A stretch of DNA of 64,000 nt from contig SWBL01000152.1 of the NCBI GenBank assembly GCA_024195585.1, forward strand, positions 50,674 to 114,673. Direction: 5' to 3'. Source of the stretch: Aureobasidium sp. EXF-3400 (taxonomy: Eukaryota > Ascomycota > Dothideomycetes > Dothideales > Saccotheciaceae). Made by a program: the position numbers and the translations under genes. Below, one piece after another: positions 1-10,965 of the stretch. Numbering within the stretch: the stretch's first letter is position 1; each line of letters begins with the position of its first letter. A model generated the notes under the pieces. That model ran no database searches, was not told the DNA's origin, and worked only from the letters and a program-made list of their open reading frames with translations.

Positions 1-365
1 CCAGAGTCTTCTCTGGAGGATGTGTTTACGAGTTTACCGACGATCCTAATGACTTCGGCCTAGTAGCAATGCCGGGTGCAGATGAAAAACGGTGGTTCCA
101 AGAGTTCAGAGGCAACCAGGGAAAGGTTGTTGAGGTACGACAAACCAACCAGGGCAATCTCTACATCTACCACGACTTCGCCAACTACAAAGCAGCCCTT
201 GCTGAACCCACTGATTACGATCCGAGCTGTGATATCATGGAGCGCCAATCGGCAGAAAGATACAACACTGACACGACGCAAATGACCTGGCCATGGGACC
301 ACGAATACCAGATGCCTGCAACATGCATAGACTGGGACAATGTCGAGGAGCTTGTTGGGCGTTAG
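1..365 (+). CDS. 3' end of probable GH72 1,3-beta-glucanosyltransferase (partial)
   Basis: This open frame enters from the left edge of the window and stops at TAG 363-365, so only about 120 C-terminal residues are visible. The peptide begins RVFSGGCVYEF and continues to FGLVAMPG, which resembles the last strand of the GH72 (Gas/Gel) catalytic barrel, where SGGxVYE-x-YGLV is conserved. It is followed by the short segment that normally links the barrel to the C-terminal part. GH72 enzymes elongate and remodel cell-wall beta-1,3-glucan at the plasma membrane. The tail ends shortly afterwards, with no cysteine-rich X8 domain and no hydrophobic GPI signal, which is atypical of well-known GPI-anchored members. 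The family call rests on memory of a short motif. The catalytic glutamates lie outside the window, so function cannot be judged. Confidence 0.55.
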   Translation, partial: RVFSGGCVYEFTDDPNDFGLVAMPGADEKRWFQEFRGNQGKVVEVRQTNQGNLYIYHDFANYKAALAEPTDYDPSCDIMERQSAERYNTDTTQMTWPWDHEYQMPATCIDWDNVEELVGR

Positions 366-808
366 CAGGATATTGGGTCTTGCCACAACTCATGAGACAC
401 AAGAACTCAACTACCACCTGACGTCGAACCTCGGGAAGATCAAGACGGCTTGGTTGGTATATCAAATTGCAACATTGAAGTTTCACAGAGAAGTGCTTCC
501 AAGTCTGTTCGAGCCTTGCCGTGCCAAAAGACTTTCGGACGCAACAACAGCCGCAAGACGAATCATAGACAGGAGATGCTGGCACACAAAGAGAGTCCTA
601 CTTAGCGACAACGGTCACGCTGACAATTTTACGTACTTACGTACGGAGTATCAAACCTTGGTCGGTTTTGGAAGGTACTTTCCTTCGAAAGCCAAGAAGA
701 GGGTCGGGCGCCCTGTGCATCACCGCACATCTTTCCCTTATAGACTGACACCTACATGAAAGCAGCAAATCAGAAAATAGAAATTAGTCCGAGGCATGTT
801 GTAAAAGG

Positions 809-816
809 TATAAAAG
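809..816 (+). promoter_or_regulatory. TATA box not assigned to a gene
   Basis: TATAAAAG lies about 440 bp upstream of the peroxidase start and about 45 bp upstream of the palindrome at 852-872. It may drive a short or non-coding transcript, or an alternative upstream start for the peroxidase gene. No reading frame of useful length follows it. Confidence 0.3.
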
Positions 817-851
817 CGCCACATTGCGGAGGAGGCGTGAATCCCGTCCTT

Positions 852-872
852 GAAGCTTAACCGTTAAGCTTC
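852..872. repeat. Perfect palindrome with central Myb-like site
   Basis: The arms GAAGCTTAAC (852-861) and GTTAAGCTTC (863-872) are exact reverse complements separated by one base. The centre reads TAACCGTTA, which matches the YAACNG core bound by Myb proteins on both strands. It could be a transcription-factor site or an RNA hairpin; the role is inferred. Confidence 0.5.
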
Positions 873-1184
873 ATCACTCTCCATGTTATGTCGATCCCTT
901 TCCTCCTACCTCCACAAACCGAGGCATGGCGCTGCATGGCTGGCGAACAGTAGAACCGGGCGATGGTTGATTGGTCAGTGGTAAGGGTTTTAGACCACAT
1001 CGCTGTATGCTCACCACCGCTCACGCTGAGCGCTGCAGATCAACAAGGCAAACCTCCTCTTTCTCCAATGATCAGCAATACACCTTCCTTGCGCTTCAAT
1101 GTGACCCAGAGATCCAGGCTATCCCCGCAAAGCGTATTGTGGTCACGCTCAAAACTGCAAGACTTGGCTCAAATGCCCAAGGGC

Positions 1185-1192
1185 TATATAAA
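1185..1192 (+). promoter_or_regulatory. TATA box of the peroxidase gene
   Basis: TATATAAA lies 68 bp upstream of the ATG at 1260, a usual distance for a strongly expressed fungal gene. The leader that follows is C/A-rich and free of ATG codons in a good context. Confidence 0.6.
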
Positions 1193-1259
1193 CAGCATCA
1201 AAATGGCAAGATGACTCATACCTCTCCCAAGTCCATCTTCAAATACCACAATCATCATT

Positions 1260-2571
1260 ATGAAGAACATCGCCATTGCCTCTCTCTTTGTTGCTTCGGC
1301 ATCAGCCTTCCCTTGGGTTGTCAACCAGCCTGGTGTTGACAGCTCCCTTCTTGGACGCAAGGTCAGACGCCAGCAAGCTGGTGGGTTCCAGAACGGTGGA
1401 GCTAGCACATGCCCTTTCAACTCAGACCACAAGGGTGCTGCACCCTACAACTCCAGTTACCCATACAATGGCGCCCAGAATGGTGCACCTGGCAAAGGCG
1501 TTGGTGGCTACCAAGTGCCTGCCCCTGGTGATACCGCACACCAGTATGTTGCTCCTGGCCCCAACGACATTCGTGGACCTTGCCCTGGTCTCAATGCAGC
1601 TGCCAACCACAACGTGAGTCATCCAATTCCTTACACAATATCCTTACTGACTTTTGCAGTTCCTTTCTCACGATGGTATCACTACCTTCAATGAGCTTGT
1701 AGATGCTCAGCAGAACGTTTACAACGTTGGATATGACCTGGCCACGCTTCTTGCTGCTCTCGGTCTTACCCTTACCGATGGTGATCTTGTCACCGAGAAG
1801 CTTTCCATTGGATGTGATGCCACAACCAGAACCTCGTTCAGCCCTGTGCTCACAGGATCCGAGCCTGGTCTCGATGGCCATAACAAGTTTGAAGCCGACT
1901 CATCTCTTACCAGAGACGACTACTTCCTTGCTGATGGAGACAATTACTCCTTCAACGGCACTCTCTTCGGCATGATGCAAGACACTTGCCAAGGCAACTT
2001 CAACCGTGAGAACTTGTCCAAGTACCGCCTGCAGCGCTACACTCAGTCACTTGAGGAGAACCCCAACTTCTTCTTTGGTCCTCTGACTCTTCTTCTCTAC
2101 GGAGCCGCTTCCTTCCTGTACGAGCTCATGCCTAACGGCAACCACAACTATACCCCTGACCTCGAGACCATCTCTTCCTTCTTCGGTGCCGAGAAGAATG
2201 ATGACGGTACCTGGGGCTTCACCGGTGGCGAGCGCATCCCCGACAACTGGACCAACCGCGTTTCCCCCTACTCCAACCTCGACGTCACCACCGAGATCGT
2301 TGCCATGTACCTTGAGAACCCAGTCTTGTTCGGTGGCAACACTGCCCATGGCAGTTTCGACGCCATCAACTTTGGCGCCATCAAGAACGGTACTCTGGAG
2401 GCTTCGGTCAATGGCCCAGATACTGCTTGTCTGCTGTACCAGCTCGTTACTGGCCAGGTGCCTAGCTACCTCAACGGCTTGCTCACTCCTACCGTTGACG
2501 CGCTCGACTTTATTACTAGCAAGGTTGCGCCTTCGTTCAAGAACTTGGGATGCCCCATTGCTCTTACCTAA
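1260..2571 (+). CDS. Secreted heme-thiolate peroxidase (chloroperoxidase/peroxygenase family)
   Basis: Exons 1260-1613 and 1660-2571, with a 46-nt GTGAGT...GCAG intron, give 421 aa. Residues 1-17 form a signal peptide; a short pro-region with a dibasic site follows (near residues 36-37). The motif GPCPGLNAAANHNFLSHDG spans the splice junction. Its Cys108 is the expected proximal heme thiolate ligand of the Peroxidase_2 family. The distal acid region reads FEADSSLTR, placing the catalytic Glu near 196 and an Asp at 198. Family members use this fold to halogenate, peroxidise or oxygenate organic substrates with H2O2 outside the cell. The length fits the long peroxygenase-type group. Several NxT/NxS sequons agree with secretion. 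The substrate cannot be told from sequence. The intron placement is well supported because it restores the PCP-loop motif. Confidence 0.9.
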
Positions 2572-2898
2572 GCTTGGAAGGCACAAGAAGTTTATCGACA
2601 TGACGAGGATTATGAAAAATATGAGATGATCGCTCCTGGAGGGTGTTTCTTGGTGGCTCAAATTGAATAGGGGACATTGATTGTTTATGTATGAATGATA
2701 ATGAAAGAACACTTACTTGCACTCTTTTACACTGCTTTACCTTTCCATTGTTGTACTTCAGTTATTTGCTTGTTTGTCTCAGCGATGGTGTCAAGTTCTA
2801 GCTATCCAGGCTTGCTGCTCTGAACAGATGTTGTGAAAAGGCAGAAGAGTTTATGACGGATCTGGACGCCAGCTGGGAGAAGTTGATTTCGGAAGCTT
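2572..2898. other. Convergent 3' region
   Basis: These 327 bp lie between the stop codons of the peroxidase (+) and the adrenodoxin reductase (-). Only 3' untranslated sequence is expected; no further feature was seen. Confidence 0.6.
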
Positions 2899-4520
2899 CT
2901 AACCGTCGAGAATCTTGAGCATCTCTTGGACCGAGTGGCACTTTTCTCGTTCCTTGCCTTTGGTCTGTCCTCTTCTCTTTTCTTCCTTGTCTATCTTTAG
3001 CCAGTCGTCCCAAGTGATGCTTCTTATGCCGCGCTTCTCTGCTTCTTTCTTGACTTCGCTCCAGCCTGCTTTTGGCTCATCGTTGGAGCCGATGAAAGTC
3101 ACGCCGTCAGCCCAGTCTTTTGCGACAATGTCGGCGCTGGTAAATGCATCTTGCATGGTACTGGCAATGACGCCGGTGGGACCTCTCTTGACCCAGCCTG
3201 CTGCGTACATACCAGGTACATGTCCTGCACCAAGTGCGCCTGGCCCACTATTGGGACTTAGCACCCTACCATACAGATCGTTTGGGATAATGCCCATCTT
3301 GCGATCAAACGGTATGCCTAGCTCTTCAAATCCTTCTAGAGGCTCCGACTGGTAGCCGACGGAGCGGAAAGCGAGATTTGTACTCAGCACTTCCTGTTTG
3401 CCGTTTTCCTTCTTTTTGACACGCATGCTCCGTAAAGCGTCTAGATCGCTCAACGGAACGGAAGCTGGGTCTTGTGTGAATTCCATTTCCTCGACGCGGA
3501 CGCCACCTAGGGTACCGGCATTGGAAGAACTCTCCTCGAAAGCGACTGGGCTGCGCATGTAGAGCAGTTCCCACTGCCGCGTGGCTTCAGCCACGGCGGT
3601 GGGAGAGCCTTTCTCGATGACTTGAGCGATACGCATAAGAGGACGAGGCAGTTTCTTAGGCTCTGCAGGGAAGAGGGAACGATCGGGGGTGTTGAAGGCG
3701 ACGCCGGGAAGTTGCATCAATTCGCGGACTTCCTTGATGGTATATGGGGCTTGCAGAGGACCTCTTCTACCGACAACTCTGACTCTGCGCACTCTGCTCT
3801 TGGAGAGGGTTTCCAAAGCAGCTTCGGTCATGTCTGTGTGTCTGAGCCTGTCTAGCGGAGAAAGAAGGACTCTGGCTACGTCCAAGGCGACATTTCCCTG
3901 GCCAATGACAACCGCTTCTTCACTGCTGTCAAGAGCAGGATTCAGGTTTGCATACTCTGGGAGACCATTGTACCAGCCAACAAAGGCGCGAGCAGACACG
4001 ACACCGCTCAGATCTTCTCCAGCGATTCCCAGCTTGCGATCTTGCGAAGCACCATAGGAGAAGAGCAGGGCGTTGTAGTGGGGAGCGATGGACGAGAGAG
4101 GCAGAGAGGAGGCAGCGGCGCCAATGGTGGTGTTACCAATGAAGGTAAAGGAAGGATGGGAGGCGACTTCGACAAACTTATCTATACAATTCTGAGGCAG
4201 GGAGTCAGATTGAGTCGTGGGGACACGGGCAATCAGCAAGACGATACCTTTACTTCTGGGTGGTCTGGAGCAACACCGAAGCGGACCAGACCGTAGGGAG
4301 AGGGCAGGGCCTCATACATGTCGACGCGCGCATTTGGCATCTTCTGCAGCATGCGATAAGCAGCGTAGAAGCCTGCCGGGCCTGATCCTATCACGGCGCA
4401 TCTGAATGGGCGCTCGCTACCGGCGGTCGAATACAGTCGGTCGCCATGGTACCTGCCTCTGGGTGTGGCACTCGGGCGCCACTGCCTGGAGCAGTTCAGT
4501 CGTCGCAGCAAAGTTGCCAT
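2899..4520 (-). CDS. ARH1: Mitochondrial NADPH:adrenodoxin (ferredoxin) reductase
   Basis: Exons 4520-4248 and 4191-2899 (56-nt intron, GTATCG...CTCAG) give 521 aa. The start MATLLRRLN opens an Arg/Ser-rich mitochondrial presequence, which favours it over the in-frame ATG at 4625. The FAD dinucleotide-binding motif GSGPAG is at residues 45-50. The family block VRFGVAPDHPEVKNC spans the splice junction. The NADPH-binding motif GQGNVALD starts near 188, and the C-terminal FAD contact GWVKRGPTGVIASTM is intact. The enzyme passes electrons from NADPH to mitochondrial ferredoxin for Fe-S cluster and heme A synthesis. It is the counterpart of yeast Arh1 and human FDXR. The gene is divergent from the membrane protein gene at 4838 across a 317-bp promoter region. 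No key residue appears to be missing. Confidence 0.95.
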
Positions 4521-4837
4521 GTTTGTGGCAGGAGCGAGCGGCTGTCTCCCAGCCACTCTTTGTCCTCCCTTGGTTGAGGCTGGTGAGGCTTTTCCAGCGG
4601 CTCCCCGCACGTCATGTTGTGGCACAGGCGATCCGGGAGCTGATCCCCTCTTCGTTATCGCCTTATCAGCACCGTCCCCGCAGCAACCAAGTGTTTGGCA
4701 GGCCAGTACACAGAGAATATATGGCCGCTATCGTAGCCGTTTCATTCCTCGTTCCTCTTCCTTGTGCAGATTCTTTCCGGTGGACGCGCTTGGGTTTCGA
4801 ATTTGTTACAGCCGTCAGGCATACCACTCATTCCATC
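4521..4837. promoter_or_regulatory. Shared divergent promoter, ARH1-like gene / membrane protein gene
   Basis: These 317 bp separate two divergent start codons. The ARH1-side leader overlaps a pyrimidine-rich tract. No clear TATA box is visible on either strand. Confidence 0.5.
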
Positions 4838-6801
4838 ATGGTTGGCATTACTCCGCCGTACCTGTTCTCGCCAGTCAATCAGCAAGACAGGGATCCAAGC
4901 TACGACTTTGACCCAAAGGCCGTTACGCGTGCCAGCTACTACTCAGTCGCTTCTTCAACGTCGACTCCTAGACCCAAGCAGGAGGGTCCACTGATCGACT
5001 TCAACAGACACCCTGACAGCTACATCATCGTCCCCTCAGCCCGTCCCAATGTTCCGCCTATGCACCCAAACACAAAGCAGAGAATCAACACAGCCCGATG
5101 GTTCCAGTTTGCTCTTCGTTTGCTCCAGCTCACTGCTGCTCTGGGAGCCCTGATATGTGTCATCATCATTAGAGGTGTCAACGATGTTCAGGGTTGGATA
5201 CTCAGGATTCCCGTGAGCATGCTCCTTTTCTCTCCTCCTTGTCATCGCTAACCAACCAACAACAGCCTGCTGTGGATGCTGTAGTCTGCGCCTATGCCCT
5301 CTACAATCTCCAGCGCTCGCCAAAAAGACGTCCTGCCACGTCTTCTGCTAGTTACAATGCCTTCTCTTTCTTTGTCGACATTGCTCTCCTGCCCTTCTAT
5401 GTCTTCATTGCATTTTACACAGCTACTAACTGGACAATGGCACCCGATGCCGATGGCCGTTGGTCTACTTTCTTCCACTCGGCCTCCAAGGATGGCAAGG
5501 TGCTCGAGTCTGCCTTCCTCATCGGTACTGTGGCAGGTGCTTTGCATCTATTCAGCACTCCCATTGACGTCTACCTATTCTCGACCTTCAAGAAGATCTC
5601 TCAGTACCCTCCCGACATGAACCCGCTTGAGGATAACCTCACAAGCAGAATCAATCGTAAGCACACTTACAAGAGCAGCGATGCATCGGCATCCATGTCT
5701 GAACAAAGACTGGCCATGTTGAGTGGCAGCTCCCTGAGTCTAAGCAGCCCTGCCCGTGTCTCAAACAGAGACCAGCTCATTCCCGAGGCCAATGTTCGAC
5801 CCATGTCCTTTTACCAATCACGTACCAATCTGGACCCCAGCTATTCTGGCCATAGTCAGGAATCTGCTCGCCAATCCAGGTTTGAATATCAGCAACCGCC
5901 CTCGGCTTATGTCTCACAGACCAGCCTGCATCGCACTTCGCAGTCTCATGAGCGTGAGCGTTCCCGTTCGCGCTCTTCTCGACCTCAGTCATTCCAGCGT
6001 TACGCAAACCAGAGATCTACCACTCGTGACTCCATCCACGATCCAATGCCAACTCGCCCTCTGTCTTTCATCACTGCTTCAGAGAACCTGAGCCGCACTG
6101 GCACTCCTCAATCCGGTCGTGCCACTCAGAAAGATCCAAGTGCACAAGCTCTGCTCAACGACAACTGGTTCGTCCTCGCTGACGACGATGCCGATTTGTC
6201 TTCTCCTCGCCGTACTCCCGTCCCCGAACTAGTATCCGACCGCGACTCTAGTCCTGAGGTCCATGAGCCTGATGTCACTCAGCTTCGTTTTGCGAGCGAG
6301 GAGTACAACGAACTTCTGCCCAAGCCCCTTCGCATGCATCCACCTACTCCTCCAGAGGGTTCATTCGATGCTGGTGACTTCTACTTTGACGACATGCCCA
6401 ATGGTACTCTCGAACTCGACGACTATTCTCTACATCAGACTCAGTCCAACACAAGCATCGGACGTGCTTTGAGCCCTCCAGCCCCTGAAGCTGCTGCCGT
6501 ATCTGCCAAGTCATCGTTATACTCTCAGAACCCCGACGAGACCATCCGCTCCAGTACTCCTAAGGGCAAGCGCTATGGCAACTTGACTCCTGCTATCAAG
6601 GATCTCCAAGAGCAGAGCGTGCCTAGAGGCCAAGGTCGTGTCGTCAGCAGGACTGGCGTCGATATTGCTGATGCAAGCGTACTTTATCTCTCATCCGATG
6701 ACTCCTATGGTGCACGCGCTCGCAACGTGAGCGGTAAGGTCGCTGAGGAAGGCCTCGGCGGTGCATGGGCTAGGAAGAGACATGTCAGTGGAAAGGCATG
6801 A
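4838..6801 (+). CDS. Multispan membrane protein with long disordered cytosolic tail
   Basis: Exons 4838-5212 and 5266-6801 (53-nt intron, GTGAGC...ACAG) give 636 aa. Four hydrophobic segments lie in the N-terminal 230 residues: around 90-115, 126-140, 155-180 and 205-230, the last ending in LFSTPIDVYLF. The remaining roughly 400 residues are rich in Ser, Arg, Pro and Asp and look disordered, with an RSRSRSSRPQS stretch that may be phosphorylated. The four-segment arrangement recalls MARVEL-like or tetraspan fungal plasma membrane proteins, but I do not recognise a named family. The tail ends in a short basic segment, ARKRHVSGKA. It is probably a cell-surface or endosomal membrane protein with regulatory tail phosphorylation; this is inference. 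The start was chosen because the preceding in-frame sequence overlaps the ARH1 promoter and exon. Confidence 0.85.
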
Positions 6802-7106
6802 TATGCTGCTCTGGAAGCAAGCGTGGAGCGAGTATAGATAGATGTTGGATGGGCGTTCTAAGAGCATGATTACGATGAGTTTTGTTATACGATGGAATGG
6901 TTAGGATATGCAACGAGGCACGATTTCGGTATCAGAGGTGTCCATAATACAGATATGACCGACGGACAGCAGGCTATGTAGTCGAACCACAGATCAACGA
7001 GTATTTCCAATGACCACTATCCCACACTCTACACCTATATACAAGTGACAAACATATTCACATATTGCGGGAAAGACGGCACTCGATCTTAGGTTCCACA
7101 TCTCTC
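6802..7106. other. Convergent 3' region
   Basis: These 305 bp between two stop codons carry only expected 3' untranslated sequence. No feature was recognised. Confidence 0.6.
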
Positions 7107-8360
7107 TCATCGGTACAGCAACCGATAAACCTCCTCAGCAATTGCCAAACTACTTGTCAATCCCGGGCTCTCAATGCCCAACAAATTCACAAATCCATTA
7201 TAGCCCTCCTCTTTCTTGATATAAAAGTCCTGGAAGCCCTTTCCCGCACCTACAGCACCCAACTTGCCCAGCTTGGGTCTTATGCCCGCGTAATCAAGCG
7301 CAACGGCAGACTCATCAATGCCAGGAAGGTACTTTTTAATATCTGCAATTGCGGCACGGAAGCGCGCGGGGTCAGATGTGGGCGTGTAGTCGCTGGGACT
7401 GTCCACCCACTCGACGTCTGGGCCGAAACGCACTCGACCTGCCATGTCTAGCGTCAGATGGGTGCCCAAGCCGCCTTGTCCGGGCACTGGTGCTGGATAG
7501 ACCAAGACGCTAGGTTTGGGGTGTCCGGCTGCATAGGAAAAGTAGTTTCCTTTTGCGTAAAAGGGCTGCATGTGTCTCTCCTTTGGCAAGATCATGTTAT
7601 TGATATCGCAGGCATATAGACCAGCCGAGTTGACTAGGATTTCTGCGGTTATGGGTTCGGTCTCTGCATTCTTGTCTTGCGGGTCTGCGGTGTAGATTTT
7701 CCAGTCCGAGGATGTTGGCGTGGGTGCTTCTATTCGTGTTACTTTTGCGCTGAGGGCTGTATCGCCACCGGCATCTTCGAAACTGCCGTGCAGAAATGTC
7801 ATGTAGGCGTGACTGTCTAGAATACCCGTCGTGGGAGACTCGAGCACTGCAGCTTCGGCTCTGACATCGGGTTCTCTGCGCTGTGCCTCTTCTTTGCTTA
7901 AGAATCTCGTAGGCACACCAATACCACTCGCGAACTCATGCACCTTTTCGATCGCTTCGGCTTGCGTGGCATCTTGCGCAACAACCCATTTGCCACAGTT
8001 TCTGTGTGGGATATCGTGTTTGGCGCAGAGCTCATACAACATCTCCTTGCCTTGGACACATAGTTTTGTCTTTAACGAGTCGTGGCCGTAGTAGATTCCC
8101 GCGTGAATGACTTCACTATTGCGGCTGCTGGTTTCCGTGCCCACGGCTTTGTGCTGCTCGATTAGGACTGTAGATGCTGAGGGAGAGTGTTGTTGCAGAC
8201 GGCGGGCAATTGCCAACCCTACTGCTCCACCGCCAATGACTGCGTGTGTAAAGTCTGCTCGTGCTCGGCAAGTGTTGCTAAAGTTTCGTGCTCCTTGGCG
8301 TAACAGAGATGGTTTTGCAATGTTTTGGATTGCTTTTTGTTGGTAGAGTGGAGAGATCAT
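7107..8360 (-). CDS. L-2-hydroxyglutarate dehydrogenase-like FAD oxidoreductase, mitochondrial
   Basis: This is a single exon of 417 aa. The N-terminus (about residues 1-33) is basic and hydroxylated, consistent with mitochondrial import. The FAD-binding Rossmann motif GGGAVGLAIARRL follows. The block SSRNSEVIHAGIYYG and the later GIRPKLG near the C-terminus are typical of the L2HGDH branch of the DAO superfamily. Such enzymes oxidise L-2-hydroxyglutarate to 2-oxoglutarate and so repair a side product of malate dehydrogenase. Length and motif order match the family. A related 2-hydroxy-acid or amino-acid oxidase specificity cannot be excluded from sequence alone. The gene lies in the same direction as MTC6, 533 bp downstream of it. 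Confidence 0.88.
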   Translation of the reverse strand: MISPLYQQKAIQNIAKPSLLRQGARNFSNTCRARADFTHAVIGGGAVGLAIARRLQQHSPSASTVLIEQHKAVGTETSSRNSEVIHAGIYYGHDSLKTKLCVQGKEMLYELCAKHDIPHRNCGKWVVAQDATQAEAIEKVHEFASGIGVPTRFLSKEEAQRREPDVRAEAAVLESPTTGILDSHAYMTFLHGSFEDAGGDTALSAKVTRIEAPTPTSSDWKIYTADPQDKNAETEPITAEILVNSAGLYACDINNMILPKERHMQPFYAKGNYFSYAAGHPKPSVLVYPAPVPGQGGLGTHLTLDMAGRVRFGPDVEWVDSPSDYTPTSDPARFRAAIADIKKYLPGIDESAVALDYAGIRPKLGKLGAVGAGKGFQDFYIKKEEGYNGFVNLLGIESPGLTSSLAIAEEVYRLLYR

Positions 8361-8893
8361 GTTCTTTTGCCCCGACTGAGTGCTTTCGCCTCAAGAATCT
8401 CGTTGTTTCTCACACCTTTCCAGCGATTGAGACGAAGGCAGGGGAGTAGGCTTTATTCCGGCACCACTTTGAACGATACAGAAATAGTGTGTCAAAGGTG
8501 TCTTTTCCGCTTGATGCCAAGCAAGGTTCTGGTATTGCCGTTTGTCTAGGCATGATGGAGGTGGTTGGTATTCTGATGGCGTGCTCATCAGCCACACCTC
8601 TTGGCGTTGCAGCTTCCGAAAATGATGCTATTCATCATGATCGTCTTTACCATGATATTGGCATTTTATTACCATGATATAGGGTAGGCAGTTTACACGA
8701 ACTCGACGGTTGTCATAGAACAAATCAGCTATTAATGAAAAGGTATGACTACACGTAAGTATCTGTCGGTCAAAGTTCATGCTATCCAATCTAAGAAAAA
8801 TACCGCAAAACCCTATAGAAACAAGAAGGTATATCCAACAAACACCAGAAGTCATAAACTCAGACATCTCAACAGCATCCCAATAGCACAAAC
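8361..8893. other. Intergenic region between MTC6 3' end and L2HGDH-like 5' end
   Basis: These 533 bp presumably hold the L2HGDH-like promoter and the MTC6 3' UTR. TTACCATGATAT occurs twice, around 8648 and 8669. No gene was recognised. Confidence 0.5.
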
Positions 8894-10965
8894 TCATGAT
8901 GGTACACCTTCATAATCCCAACCTCCTTCACCACGCTTGAGTCGTCGTCTGGTATTGCGTCTGTTTGCAGCACACTTGACGAGGATCGTCAATATCGCCA
9001 ACAGTAACACAATGACACCCGCGACCGTGGGTATGACTACTTCAGGCTTGCTGCCGTTGTTGTCTTCATGGCGATAAGGGCAAATCGCGTCTACGCCGCT
9101 GACCCAACAGTCCTTGGTATCGATGTCATTGATACTGAGCCAGATGACTGGTGCGCCGTCCAAATCAGTTTCTCGAGACAACCAATCTCGCGCAGCTGCA
9201 ATCATGTAGCGATTCTCGAGTGCAGTACGAGGGACAGCGAAGCTAGAGTCTTCGTCGCACGCTTCGTCTCCCTGGTAGTAGCGGGCTTTGTCGTCACTGA
9301 CGCTGAAGTCGTAGAGAGAGTTGTTGCGGCGACAGATGAAGTGGTTCTCGTCGGTGCAATCGGCCACTTCCCAAAGTCCGTCGTTGTTCAGATTCGTCAC
9401 TGCGCAATGTCGACCGGTAGTCCCCTTCGTCAAACTGTCGCCAGGCTCGTTCACGCCCCAGCCCCAGAGAGATTCGCGTACGTACCTGTAATATGTTGTG
9501 CTATTACCTATTGCCAAGCTGTCCAGAAGTGGTTTGTTCAGTATCGGCGATATGCCACACGATGAGAGATTTAGAGCAGCATAGGCCGTCGTATTCAGAG
9601 CTGTCATGTTGGGAAGGTTGCTGGAGATGGCCCATGAAGAGTTAACAGCGGAAAGTGTGGTGTTGCCAGGTTGGTAGAAGCAGCCACTTGTGACTGCACC
9701 ATCGGAAGACAGCGTCGTACCAATATCTTTGGAGATGTATTCAGGAAGAAACATGGTTTCTGCATCTGCGCTGAAATCATATTGTTGCATCTGCGAATCG
9801 ACTGATCCAATGCCGGCTATAATACGCAGTGCGCGCAAAAACATGATGATACTCTCACTAGGCCATCCATCGGGAGTATACAGTGCAGAGCCATTATCTA
9901 GCGGCATCGTCGTCATGTACTCCACTATCGGGGGATTGACAATGTCGTGTGCGAACCAGGATTGATTTAGATTGGCTCTCTCGGACCGAAGAGCAGCTGG
10001 CGTATAGAGGTATGAAGAGAGAGATGAGTTAATAAGATCGCTGATGTAGTTGCCGAAGGTGGGCAATCTTTCAGGATCGGCTTGATTTGTGGTGTCCGTC
10101 GGATTATCAAATGGGGCAGCTAGTCGCACGTTGAATTCGAGATACTTGAAAGTCGCATTAAGGTCGTTCTCGGTCGCTTCGAAATAGTCCGCTAGTACGT
10201 TGGTCAAGGTGTTAATACCAATGCTTTCCGTACATGAGTAACTGCCAATTTGATGCCCAGTTTGCGATGGCTGAGCAGCTGAGGAAGTCTGGGACATTGC
10301 TGCAGAGCTGTCTCCGCTGGTCAGACTGCTTACATCGCTTGCGAGTGTAGCGGGCGTCAGGGCTGCGTTAGTGATAGATGCAGCCGCAGACTCGGAGGAA
10401 AATTCGGAAGTTTGTCGGGCATGGATTTCTCCCCACTGGTGCACATCATCATTCGCATTGATCGAGGAGCTGCGGAGAACATGGCGCTTTGAGGGCTCGG
10501 CCGTATCTCCAAAGACTCTGGCCTCTGTTAGAGAAGCTGATGGACTTGTGGAAGAAGAGGATGTAGAGAGACTGCTAGGATAGCCTCCAGTATTGATGGG
10601 CGAGGTCGAGTTTCCTTGAGTGCTGAGTTCGACAGGGCACAGACTCCACGTTTGCCGGCTTTGGTCCCAGTACAAGTCGACAATCAGCCTGTGGAATCCA
10701 AGAGCAAGGAGGTTTGACAAGCACTGCTGTGCAGCAGCATCTTCGTATCGCTGGTCCGAGAAACACACGGGGGTCAGATCAACTCCTGGTGCTGTGACAT
10801 AGTTGATTGGGATCCTGCTGGCTACATCCCTCAATGACTATAGATTATGCCTAGTAAGCCACATATACGCTATGTCGTATCGCTCGAACCTCTCCTTACC
10901 AGTAGCGCGGTGTAGAGGGTGAGGGAAAGCGCGGTCGAAAGGTCCGGGGCGTAGCTCGAATTCAT
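8894..10965 (-). CDS. MTC6: Maintenance of telomere capping protein 6 (MTC6) homologue
   Basis: Exons 10965-10900 (22 codons) and 10837-8894 (62-nt intron, GTAAGG...TATAG) give 669 aa. The first exon was found by hand: the large frame has no ATG at its 5' end, and joining the exon restores TALLSLRDVASRIPINYV, a hallmark of fungal MTC6 N-termini. A Ser/Thr-rich stretch follows (about 85-220), then a large luminal or extracellular domain with many NxS/T sequons. A C-type-lectin-like block contains CAVTNLNNDGLWEVADC and FICRR. One transmembrane helix near residues 610-632 precedes a short Arg-rich cytosolic tail. The yeast name comes from a genetic interaction with telomere capping; the biochemical role is not established. 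Membrane topology is type I by prediction. Confidence 0.88.

Larger units (their letters stand above)
366..1259. other. Intergenic region upstream of peroxidase gene
   Basis: About 0.9 kb with no convincing gene. It contains a TATAAAAG box at 809-816, a perfect 10-bp-arm palindrome at 852-872 and a second TATA box at 1185-1192 that suits the peroxidase gene. A 37-codon open frame starts near 883 and is too short to support. Confidence 0.6.
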
